Source: Fagopyrum homotropicum
Taxonomy: Eukaryota; Streptophyta; Magnoliopsida; Caryophyllales; Polygonaceae
Reading direction: 5' to 3'
DNA: 64,000 nucleotides
NCBI GenBank assembly: GCA_033239125.1
Contig: BSWB01000004.1
Span: 118,367,235 to 118,431,234 of the forward strand
Numbering within the stretch: the first letter of the stretch is position 1; every line of letters begins with the position of its first letter. Made by a program: the position numbers and the translations under genes. Below the pieces are notes generated by a model. That model was not told the origin of the DNA and ran no database searches. It saw only the letters and a list, made by a program, of their open reading frames with translations. This document shows positions 51,800 to 62,698 of this stretch, piece after piece.

Positions 51800-53925
51800 T
51801 GTAATAACTAGGATTTCCGAATTCTAATTAATGTTGATTAACTTAATCAGTGATAGTAATTGACATATAACTTGCGAAGATTGCGTAAGTGTTGAGTATA
51901 AGTCCCACCGTTATGTTCCTGGCGTAATTTTGGGCTTATGGTGAAATTTTCACTTTTTCCCCCGGGTAATTATTTTTACCCTCCGGTATTATTTGGAGCA
52001 TTTGGGAGCTCCAATTAATAAAAATGCAGTTGAGAGAAATGATCAGGACATCGGACATGTCCTAGATATGAAGTAACATGGAAAGACAAATCGGACAAAA
52101 GAGTCGCTATTTCGTTTCTTAACGGCTAAGAAAGACGGCTTAGGAATACACGTTTTCCGATGCAATTGTGGAATAATTATCCCTACAATATTCAAGATCT
52201 ATTATTCCAATTTCGAGAAGTTTGGAGAAGGAGGTTCAACCCGCCATTGGATCGGTTAAAGGATAATTATCGACTTCGATAAAAGATAATTATCGACTTC
52301 ACTATAAATAGCGGAAAAGCGTTTATTAATTCATTTCCTTTCACGCTTCCTCGTAAAAGCTCTGATTTCTCTCAAACTTCAAACTCAGATCTACTCTCCG
52401 TTTCTAATCCGATTTCAATTCCGTTTGAGTTTCTGGATTCCTCTCTTCATTCTCTTCATATCAATACCGAGTTTCTGCATTTCTGAGCAGATGAAGACCT
52501 GGTCGAGCGTATATGTCACCAGGACAGTTCTGTCGCTCATAATTCGGTGAATTTGATGTTGTACATGCGTAGCCTGTGTCGTTGTGATTCCGAATCTTCT
52601 TTCAGATCATCAATCGGGTTAGTAACGAATAAGTTATGAATTTATTTGTTTTCTGTATTGGGATTTGGGCTAAATTGACCTTAGGCTTTTCAAAATAGAT
52701 AATTAAAAAATTTCATTACGATCATTATATTATTCTGGTGTTTATGGTTTGTTTGTTGATGAAATTTGATGACAAGTGGGTTTAGAAATGGTCTGCGGGC
52801 AAAACGTTATTCTAGTGAAATTTAGTTAATTAATTAAAGGTTAATTAATTAAATCAGGATTAAATTTGAGATTGAGCAATACTATTAGATGTATGCTAGG
52901 TGTCAGAATGAGTTGAGGATCATGATAATGTTATGGATATTTGTTATGGCTTTAAGGATTATTATGTGTACGAGTATGATGCGATGTTATGTTGAGGATA
53001 TGCCTTAGGCATTTATGAATGTGTTGAGGATCTGAGGTTTAGATTTGAGATATAGGTTGGTTGTGGTTAGTGAGACGAGTCTCCTAACCTTTGCAGTATG
53101 TGATTGTGTGTGCCTTGCTAAAAGGCATTGATTACTTCCTCAAGGGGAAGTTGTGACGTGGTACAAGTTACGAGTATATCAGGTAAGTCCATAGGACTTA
53201 CTTAGCGTGCAGTTATGGATTGTATGATTGTGATGGTTGTGTGTGTTCATATGATTGTGCATTTATAACCTAAACCGGACTAGCATGACCATTTATTACA
53301 TTTATTTGGCCCAAGTGTATTATAACGGGCGGTAACCACCGGTCTCCACCTGCTGGTTAGGAGGAGGTGCCTGGAAGCCAGTAACACAGGGGGGGACGAG
53401 TGACGATCACCCCCAATGCAGACCCCTGTGTTAAGGGGGAAAGGGACGAGGTTCTTGAGACTCCTCGTGTTACAAAAGAAGTTGAATTAGTAATGGAATA
53501 ACGTAATGAAAGATAATAAATGAATGTGTGTGGCATTGCATGTATGAGATGCTCATGTTTGGTTGTGCTATTACCTTCATGCTTTTCATTGCTGTAGCTA
53601 ACGGTTTCATACCGTGTTCTAGATGATTTGCAGGTTAGGAAGACTACAGAGTGGGCCAGATGGTGTGACAAGCCGAGGATCTCTGTACATTAGGATGCGT
53701 GGTATGTGGGATCTTTTGCGGTTGTGGTTTATAATGTTGTTTTGTACTCGGCTATGAGTTTGTAAACTCTTTTGATGTATCGTACTAAACTTTTATGTAT
53801 TTGGTTTAATCTACATGTGCATTGTTTTAAGATCCACTGAACTTGTTGTCAGGCTAGGGTCAGGATCCATTGTGAGATCCTAGCCCAATGTGACACTCCA
53901 AGTCCCGTGGATTTGGGGTGTTACA
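51800..53925 (+). repeat. 3' LTR of C
   Basis: TGTAATAACTAGG to GGGGTGTTACA, 2,126 bp. Preceded by aagtttcgggacaaaactt and purine tract aaggggtgtgtga. Several percent diverged from the 5' copy. Confidence 0.93.
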
Positions 53926-53930
53926 GCTTT
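53926..53930. repeat. Target site duplication of C, right copy
   Basis: gcttt, identical to 37883-37887. Confidence 0.92.
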
Positions 53931-54843
53931 GATATGAAAATCAAGGGCCTTGTAATCCATGGTCAGGCAGAGAATCTTCATTCATGGTACCACCTCGGAT
54001 TAAGACGCCCCTTCCTGAAATGCTCCCTCATGCACATCCTTTTCCAACGGTCGGTAGCATTCGAGATGTCATGATTCTTTAGGGATATGTCCGTACGTCT
54101 TTGATCAGAGTCATCTTTGTATTTATTGCAACCCCAAATTGTTCTATTTGAAAGACGTCTGGATCCTCAAATGACGGTTGACCAATAGGGCGATCCTTGA
54201 TAATCTTGTAACACTGAGTGATGACCTTTTCAGCATCTTTGGTGGTAGTTTCACCATCTTCTTCTGTTAACGGCTTGACGCTATTGGTTGCGCTAAGAGA
54301 TAGAGCATTCACGTGAAACATCTAGTTTATCTTCTGGTTTGAAATCCCTAATAAGTCTTGTGTCTCATCCAGACGATCAGTAATTGCGGATCTGAAGGTT
54401 ATGAGATCATGTCTCATAGAATCCATACCTCTTTCTACAGCCTCCAGACTCTGTACAGTCGTGTAATTCCAAGCCGGTTGCTCCTTCAAAGTCTACTGCC
54501 GTGTTGTTGTTCTCTTAATGCCCATGCAGTCAAAAAATTCCTCATCCAGTTCTCCAACAATAAACTCTTCTTTCTCATCGGTATAATCAATAAAAAAAGT
54601 ATCAGAAAAATTTAGGGAGCAAGTTTCCATAGGGAAAATGGGAATCATTGGGAGAATTTATAGATTGAAGCATATGGGACAAAATAATCTCAGGAAGGTT
54701 AACATCCAACCCATTCAGTACATGGTACAGAAAAGCAAGCAATTGGTTTGTCAACACATTCCTATTGTTAATCCTTGGCACCACACATCTTACCAGCAAG
54801 GTACACACAATTCTGGCTTGAAGAGTTAAATGGGTAGTGGTAG
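53931..54843 (-). pseudogene. J env-like coding remnant
   Basis: Minus-strand frames in sequence: 54808-54602 (LPEIILSHMLQSI, FPYGNLLPKFF), a shifted part about 54600-54330 (DEKEEFIVGELDEEFFDCMG), and 54321-54079 (MFHVNALSLSATNSVKPLTEEDGE). The pattern of hydrophobic I-LSHM followed by PYG-LL-F resembles the env-like or uncharacterised third gene of SIRE-type Copia. I identify it by that pattern and by its place before the purine tract and LTR. Function unknown. Cut at 54843 by LTR E. Confidence 0.55.
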
Positions 54844-56501
54844 TGATGACATGAATTATATACCATTATAATCATGCATATTGTAGAGGTTTTACCTCGA
54901 TTTACCTTGTATTCGGAGAGATTTGTGTACCTTTAAGGTTTATTTCATTTATATTTTGGAAATAGAGGTCTACACGAGTTTTGGTTGAATTATAGGTAAA
55001 TTCGGTGGAATTGGTAGAAAAAGTGGGGCAAAGATTATCTAAGGTCAATAACGAACCTTAGAGGAGTCATGAAGAGCAAAGAAAGTGCGTGAAAGGGACA
55101 CTAAAGGAAGGAATGAAATAAGTCAAGAGACGAGCACTTTCTGTTGAACAAAATCGCCTCATTTACATAGAAAATCGGACGATTTTCCAGTGCAAAAATC
55201 GGGTGGTTCATTTGCCTTTGAATCGAGCGATTTTCCTTGTTAAATCGTCTACAAATATTACGATCAAAAGCCCATCGGTTTGTGGGCCTGAGAAGTGATA
55301 TTCCAAGCAGCCCATTAGTGAGAAAGTATATATTGGAACCCTAGTAACGAAAATCGGGGGGTTTGCAGAGTGGAAGATTTACAGGATTTGGCGGAATTGA
55401 AGGTTCTTGGAGAGAGGATTGAAGGAAAGAAACAAGAAGTCAAGATTAAAGGAATTGTGAGATCTTTTCTTTCCCTTCTGATTCTTGTGACTTGTGAACA
55501 CATTGTTGAGTGTTTTGAGAGATTCTTTAAAAGATTTTAAGGTTTGATTACAGATTTAGAGATTCTTTGGTTTTTATGGTTCAATCTTGATTTAAGGTTT
55601 GAATACAGATTTGGAGATTCTTTTGTTTCCCTTCTGATTCAATCTTGATTTTGATTTGAATATGAAAATGGTTGGCTAAAAACCTTGTGATTTTGGGGAG
55701 AAGAGTTGATGATTGAGGTTTAGATGATGATAGACTGAACTCATTTAACCATTTGGACCCTGAGAGTTGAGATTTAACTTTGCGACACCAGATAAATCGA
55801 CCTATTCTTGAGTAAATGGACCGATTTTATCAAGAACAAGGCGCTTTTTCTTTCTGACGTTCTTTTATCGATTTATCCTTTAACCAGAGTTAATCCTTTC
55901 CTAAATCCTAACCTTGCTTAACCTTTTTAACCCTTATTCAAGTGTGAGAAGAGACTTCATCATTGATTCTTCATTTGATAGCTAAAGTTTGTAAGATTTG
56001 GGTAATAGAGAGACTCAACATCCTCTATTAAGGTTTGAGTGTGCTTTCCATCTTTACCTTTGAGAGTCGTATCCTAGGGTTTGGGTGGTTAGTTTAAGTG
56101 TTAATCTTATCCTTCAATCCTTTCTATATTGCAGCCTCAACAACCTTTATAGAGACAACTTTTGGGTTAGACATATAGGTTTTGGAACTTCTCCGTACAA
56201 TACCTTCTTTCGAAACACGTAACCTTGGCAACGCCAAATTTGTCCTTTGATCTTTAGAAGTGTCTTGAATCGAAAGCCACAGTCGGATACTTGAATTCTT
56301 GCAATTATTTGTCTCCTTATTAATTATAAAAGCTTTTGCACTTTGCGAGATAATTTGAAATCGATTTTATTCTCACCAAAGCCCTGAGTTCGACTCTGGA
56401 ATTTCTTGCCTTACTACAGCTGATCCGTACACTGTGGGTGTGCTTTTGCATAGGTACTAGATATAAATTTTAAGACTTTGACGCACACTTTCGAGCGAAC
56501 A
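54844..56501 (+). repeat. 5' LTR of E
   Basis: TGATGACATGAATTAT to GAGCGAACA, 1,658 bp. Promoter-side ATCG cluster 55149-55246, TATATATT at 55326-55333, and a mutated inner cluster 55793-55855 whose central palindrome has decayed. Confidence 0.9.
55149..55246 (+). repeat. LTR E promoter-side ATCG cluster
   Basis: aaatcgcctcattt, aaaatcggacgatttt (55171 area), aaaaatcggg and aatcgagcgatttt, ending 80 bp before TATA. Confidence 0.78.
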
Positions 56502-56507
56502 AGTTTT

Positions 56508-56525
56508 TGGCGCCATTGCCGGGGA
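56508..56525 (+). promoter_or_regulatory. Primer binding site of E (tRNA-Asp type)
   Basis: TGGCGCCATTGCCGGGGA, one change (G to A) from the form in A and B. Confidence 0.88.
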
Positions 56526-56628
56526 TTTGGTCTAGCCAAAATTCGGTTTTCGGTTGTCTAACTTGGGAGCTTTTGCTCTTGTGATTTATTCTATCTACTT
56601 GAGTGATTTTCGCAGATTCTTTAGGTAT

Positions 56629-59600
56629 ATGCAAAGGTCTAGATCTACCAAAGACATCGTTCCTTTTGATCCCGAATTAGAGAAAACTTTAAGGAGAAAG
56701 CTAAGAGAGAAAAAAGATAGCTGAAAATAATGAGAGGAACATCCAAGAGGAGTTGGATGAAACTCGAGATCAACTCAAATTGAGTGAGAAGGCTCGCTTG
56801 GAAGAACAAGAGCGTAATCAATTTCAGATAGATGAGCTTAAGGCTACGATTCTAGACATTAAATTGGAGAGGAATGACGCTAAGAAGAAGAAGGCTAAGG
56901 CGTCTAAAGCAGAATCATCCGATGATGATGAGATGCCAGAATTGGAGGACATACCACCATTTAATCATCGGGCTCATGTTGATCCTCGCCCTCGTGCTAG
57001 AGAGGCGAGAGTTGCTGATGTCGTGGCTGAACCATGAACCTTTGGGCAACGAATGAACCCAATTCAACAACCACCCCGTCTAGGTGTGAATCTTGGAGAG
57101 CAAGATGATCATGACTTTGGGATGCGTCCACAAGTCATCACTATGATCCGCCAATATCAGTTTGGTAGAACGGAAGCTGAATCTCCGCATCAACACTTGC
57201 AAAATTTTGAGATTCTCATAGAAACTTTGAAACCTGAAAGGGTTAACAACAACAACTAAAAGTTGAGACCGTTCTTCTTCTCTTTGAAGGACAAAACCTT
57301 TGTTGGTATCAAGCACTTCCAGCTGCAAAGCTCAACACATGGGAGGACTTGACATCGGAATTCCTCAATTAGTTCTTTCCGCCATCCAAAACGGAGGAAT
57401 TGAGAGGTAAGATAAACGTGTTTTCTATGAAACCTAACGAAAGTTTGTTTCAATCTTTGGAAAGGTTTCAAGATCTTCTATTGGATTGCCCAAACCATGG
57501 CATTTCAAAGCTGGAATTGTTGGAGATCTACTACAAAGGATTGGATATGGAGACACAATTCAAACTACAATCTCTTTCTTGTGGTACATTCATGGATATG
57601 AGAGAAGATGGCGCTTGGGACTTCATTGAGAAGCAATCCCAAGTAATTGAGAAGTATTACCATAGGAAGATTGATGGTGGGAATCGAAATTCGGGAGATC
57701 TAGGAGCAAAGCTAACTCAAGTTGCACAAACTCAAATATTTCCCTCAACAATGAGATCAAGGAGTTGAAGGAAGTCATAAAATATAGCCTTCAAAGAACG
57801 AAGGAGCAAGATGTTGGCTACCTAGGAAGGGACAATAACCAAGGCAATAGGAATAACTACCGGAACAATAACTAGAACAACAACAACAACAACAACAGGA
57901 ACTCCAACAACAACAATTGGAGATACAACCAACAAAACCCCGGTAATCCCTATTCACATGCTAAAAATGCACTAACATCTCCATCTTCTTCTACTCCTTT
58001 GAAAAGTCAGGGTCAAACATCGAATGGCTTGAGCAAGCCGGAGAAGGACAAGTTCGATGTAATGATGGAGAACATCTTGGAGAAGCTCCAAGGAATGGAG
58101 AGTCACATTAATTCGATTGATAAAGCACAAAAAGCTTTAGAGAATCAAGTATTCGGGAAGGCCGGAGAAGTTCCTAGAGATCAAGGGAAACTTCCCGGAA
58201 AGACGAAGGATAACCCAAAAGGGCGAGTAATGGCGATTACTACTAGGAGTGATGTAACAACCACCGATCCACAACCCAAACTAGTTGAAGCCCCCGCTGA
58301 AAAAGAAAGGGAAAAGGAAAAAGAGAAGGAAGATGTCTATGTTCCTCCTCCCGCTTACAAACCACCTCTACCTTTCCCCCAATCTAGAGCAAGAGCGCGT
58401 CTAGATAAACACTTCGGTAAGTTTATTGATATAATGAGCAAGCTGCACATTAATATACCTTTTATGGATGCAATTTTAGGTATGTCAGCTTATGGGAAGT
58501 TCCTAAAGGAGATCCTCTCTAACAAGAGGAAACTAGAAGACATCGGTGAAGTCAAGATGAGTACGGAGTCATCCGAACTTATCAAGACTATGATGGAGAA
58601 CATGCCACCCAAGCTGCGTGATCCAGGTTCATTTTGCATACCCATCACCTTAGGAGAAGTCACATATGATGCACTTTGTGACCTTGGAGCAAGCGTAAGT
58701 ATCATACCACTTGCTTTGTGCAAGGAAGTTGGTCTAGGAGAGCCTAGACCAGAGAAGATGACACTCTACATGGCTGACCGTTCCATAACTAGACTTGTTG
58801 GAATCATAGAGGAAATTCCCGTGAAACTTGGTATGTTTTACATTCCTTTAGATTTTGTCGTTCTTGACATTCCTTCAAATTATCCAGTTCCCATCATACT
58901 TGGGAGACCATTCCTTGCAACCCCCAGTTGTATGGTTGATTGCAAGAATGAGCAGTTATCATTCAATATAGGAGAAGAGAAAGTGGAATTTGTACTCTCC
59001 TCCTTGATTAAAGAGCCAGCTTTGAGAGAAGATGTTTTTAACATCTTTGATGAAGAAGAGACTAGAGAAGTGGTGAGTTCAATATTGATCAAAGATCCAC
59101 TTCAAAAGGTTCTTTGCATGATTATCATTGAAGAAGGAGTGGAACATGACTGATGAAGAGATTCGAGCATTGGAAGATGCAGAGGATGAGTCAGAAGCAA
59201 GATTTGAAGAGCTGAAAAGAGCTCCGGAAACTGCTGAAAAATCGACCTACACAAAGGAAATCACCCGATTTCTGATAATGCAAGTCGATTTTGACAACAA
59301 AAATAAAAATCAGACTAGAGATAGACCGATTTACGTAAGGGGAGGTCGATTTTTTGGCAATTTCTCCAACTTCTACAAACTCGATTGTAGTTATTCTTAA
59401 TTGTAATAGCACACTTCCTCCACCTTCAGAGGCTTCTCCAATGACACCCGATGATCAAGAATCATCAACCAAAGCACCACCCTCATTGGAGTTGAAACCA
59501 CTCCCTACACATTTAAGGTATGCATTACTTGGGCCTCACTCAACATATCCTGTTATAGTTAGTGCAAAATTGAGTGATGATGAACTTGAGAAGCTTATGA

Positions 59601-60356
59601 ATGTTCTGAAACAACATAGGAAAGCCTTAGGCTATACCATTGAAGATTTAGTAGGCATTAAACCCTCTCTTTGTATGGATAAGATCTTAATGGAAGAGGA
59701 TTACAAACCTTCACGTCAACCTCAAAGACGGTTAAATCTGATCATGAAAGAGGTCGTGAAGAAAGAAATCCTTAAGCTACTTGATGTAGGTATCATCTTC
59801 CCTATTTCTGATAGCAAATAGGTCAGCCCCGTACAATTGGTTCCAAAGAAAGGAGGCATAACCGTTGTTGCAAACAAGAACAATGAACTTATTCCTACAA
59901 GGACAATTACGGGATGAAGAATGTTCATCGACTACCGTAAACTGAATGTTGCCACGAGGAAGGACCACTTTCCCCTCCCTTTCATTGATCAAATGTTGGA
60001 AAGGTTAGCCCAGCACTCATACTTTTGTTATCTAGATGGATATAGCGGTTTCTTTCAGATTCCTATTCATTCGGACGATCAAGAGAAGACAACTTTCACG
60101 TGCCCATGGGGTACGTTTGCCTATAGAAGGATGCCATTCGGTTTATGCAACGCTCCAGGCACCTTCCAAAGGTGTATGATGGCAATCTTTTTAGAATATG
60201 TAGAGAATATCATGGAAGTATTCATGGACGACTTTTTGGTATATGGTTCTTCCTTTGATAAGTGTCTCTCTAACTTTTCCCTTGTTCTTAAAAGATGCGA
60301 AGTCACTAACCTAGTCTTAAAATGGAAAAAGTGTCATTTTATGATCACCGAAGGAG
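56629..60356 (+). pseudogene. gag-pol: E gag-protease-RT pseudogene
   Basis: ATG 56629 opens the usual N terminus (STKDIVPFDPELEKTLRR), broken by a frameshift near 56710-56720, a stop at 57035-57037, a stop at 57256-57258, a frameshift near 57298, a stop near 57370, a frameshift near 57768 and a stop near 57873. The protease frame 57999-59153 is long and intact (DLGASVSIIPL, YPVPIILGRPF), then frameshifts and stops at 59151 and 59398 interrupt the ATCG-motif linker (59240-59352). RT 59410-60356 shows CIDYRKLN with Cys replaced by Phe, stops at 59819 and 59915, and FMDDFLVYG near 60222. It ends mid-RT. Same gene order as A. Confidence 0.88.
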
Positions 60357-61440
60357 ATGAACAAGACATTACAGCTATCCCAATATCAATTACTAATTAT
60401 TTTCAATGGAATTTTACCATCATGTTACATGTATGAATGATGTGGTTTGTAATGATCAATATATGGTTTATATTAAAAAAAAATGAAAAGCAATAGAGTG
60501 GTATGTGTTATATCTGTATAAAAAATACTATAGAAATGCGGACTTTGAAATTGGAAATGTTAAACATATGTGGATATATCCAAAAGGGTTTGTGGATATG
60601 GATGGAGGTGTCATTAGCACAGAAAAGTTGAAGAGACGAATGATAAGAAATGGAATGCAAACCTACTATCCATTTATCCTTCTAAAGCCTTCGAATTGAT
60701 AGAAGTGAGAGATTGACGATGATGGGAATGCGATGCCCTTTTATGTAAATCAATTTTTTCTTTTACCATTTCATTTATTGAGTGTAAACACTCCGTTATT
60801 CAGCATCTATCGTACGTATACCTCTACCCTATCTCCCTATCTTATTTCAATAATTAGTATATAGTCACGTTCCGATACGGTTGATAGCATAAACTTAAGA
60901 ATATCTTATGTAAATAGATTTTTTGGCCACCAATATGTTATATGTAGATTGAAAAATATCAATAGAATATATACATTTCCCCTTTAATATGTAATTTAAG
61001 AACTGTTTCTGTAGTATTTTAATATTTATATATTTAATAATAAATTATTTAGTTTTGACAAATTATATAAATTTGATATTTCATCTTATCGAAAAAAAAA
61101 AATGTCGTTCAAGCATCTAAATTTTGATCAAGTTTAAGTGTCATCTTAAGTTTTTAAGATTATTATTTTAAAATCAAAACGTGCTTAATCCGCTTTTTTG
61201 ACACTTTTGGTTTACTTGTTGAAATGCCTAAAATTTAAAGCGCGTTTTATATAAACATTTTTTTATTAATATATTATTTAATACCAACACGTGTTTCTAC
61301 CATTCTTTTTCTTTTTCCTTCCACCCTTCTTTCTTTCCTTTCACACTATGCGGCACCACTTCCCTTGTTTTCCTTCCTTGCCTCGTGACGCCTTTGGCAA
61401 GCCCCGCCCAAGCTACATGCACCTCGCTAGAACTGCCAAA
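60357..61440. other. Unrecognised AT-rich sequence after E
   Basis: No retroelement motif. One short plus-strand frame (60505-60699, 64 codons: MLYLYKKYYRNADFEIGNV...) has plausible composition but no domain I recognise. It is too short to call a gene and may be an exon scrap or chance. The rest has A/T runs. A pyrimidine-rich stretch lies at 61300-61340. Confidence 0.4.
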
Positions 61441-61760
61441 ATCTGACCCGACCCGTGAAACTAGTCCGATCCGCCCGATCCGAACCCGACCGACACCCGT
61501 TAAAAGCAAAAAAAGTATGCTTATTAGACCAACCCGACGTTAACCGATTCAACCCGAAATCAAAATAACTCAAACCCGAAAGTGAACATAACCCGATTAT
61601 TCCCGTATGAACTAGCCCCGCGACGCCTGAAACCAAAAGCACCATACCCGAAATGATATTATTCACAAAATAACCCGACCCAAAATGCCCAAAAATCCGA
61701 AAGTCATTGACCCGACATGATCCGTGAACCCATATTGACCCGTCCCGACCCAAAATAACT
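61441..61760. repeat. Degenerate CCCGA-rich repeat region
   Basis: About 20 occurrences of acccga or close forms in 320 bp, irregularly spaced, in otherwise AT-rich DNA. Minus-strand open frames over it are composition artefacts. Confidence 0.75.
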
Positions 61761-62698
61761 CAACCCAAATTATTCCAAGAACTAGTAGTTAGTTGAATCA
61801 AAGTACAATATGTATTAATCATATTCAAACGCAATAAATATTCATTATTTTACTACATAGTTTAGTTTTATGAGTTAATGTTAATTATTGACTCTTATAC
61901 GCTTTTATTTGCTAGTTAAAGAAAAATTGAATAAAATTAATAATTTACATATACATATATATATAATAATAGTAATAATAATAATGAATATTATTATTTA
62001 TATATAAAAAAGATTTTTTTTTTATTCTTGTAGTTGTAATTATTTATATATCAAATGTCAAGTTATTAATAAAAAGCGATTTTGATGCTTGGAGTTTATT
62101 AATTTTGTAGTTAAATGTTTGTCTCATCTGAGAGATTTTTATGATATTTGTATAAACATTGAATTTTTTTATTATTTCGAGTAGATGCATAAACACGTTG
62201 ATAATATAATTTTTTACATTTCTTATTAGATATTTTTAAAAATTTTAACATTTGTGATTATAAGAGTATAAGAATTCTAAAAATCTTTATAAAAATTTTG
62301 AACACTTTGGATGTTTATCACCTACATTTATATATTTTTCGGGAAAAAATTTGTGAAAGGTTTTTTGTTGTCTAAATTTATTTATGCATTGATTTGCAAC
62401 ATACCAAGTGAAATCAACGCTAGTTTGATATGTTAGAATTATCAAATATAATTTATACTTATATGATTAATTTAGTAGCTTGAAATATTTAATTAAGGTA
62501 AAGTTTTATTTAATATTTAAAAATCAAACTATTATTTATTAAATTTATTATTTTTATATTTAAATTAATATTACACAAGGCCTTCGGGTTTCATTGGCCG
62601 GCTTGATGATAACTAAGTTCACTAAAAAAAATAAATAGAAATACTTTTTTACTCATAATCTATTTGTCTTCCTATTTTTTAAATATATTTTATCTAAA
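61761..62698. other. AT-rich spacer, nothing recognised
   Basis: Very AT-rich with short (at)n and (taa)n runs near 61945-62000. No frame, LTR terminus or known motif seen. Confidence 0.6.

Larger units (their letters stand above)
37888..53925 (+). mobile_element. Element C: decayed Tekay/Del chromovirus holding D
   Basis: LTRs of 2,125 and 2,126 bp, primer site, gag zinc-knuckle region, protease trace, RT to chromodomain trace, all broken, with target duplication gcttt. D sits between protease and RT. The LTRs differ at several positions in the first 150 bp alone, so C is much older than B. Confidence 0.92.
36310..54843 (-). mobile_element. Element J: SIRE-like Ty1/copia remnant, split by C
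   Basis: Minus strand: env-like coding remnant (54843-53931), 3' untranslated region with purine tract (37887-37629), and 3' LTR (37628-36310). Interrupted at 37887/53931 by C with duplication gcttt. The 5' part (gag-pol) is replaced by E, which begins at 54844. The order env-like, purine tract, LTR is that of SIRE/Maximus elements. Confidence 0.68.
54844..60356 (+). mobile_element. Element E: decayed Athila, truncated in RT
   Basis: 5' LTR, primer site, broken gag-protease and RT up to CHFMITEG, then unrelated sequence from 60357. No 3' LTR or integrase. Same family as A by LTR and protein. Left target candidate ggtag (54839-54843); the right copy is lost with the 3' part. Confidence 0.88.

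Noticed and set aside
61297..61753. Two minus-strand frames of 70 and 108 codons rich in Gly, Ser and Arg
   Set aside because: They translate the degenerate CCCGA repeats and lack any recognisable domain.
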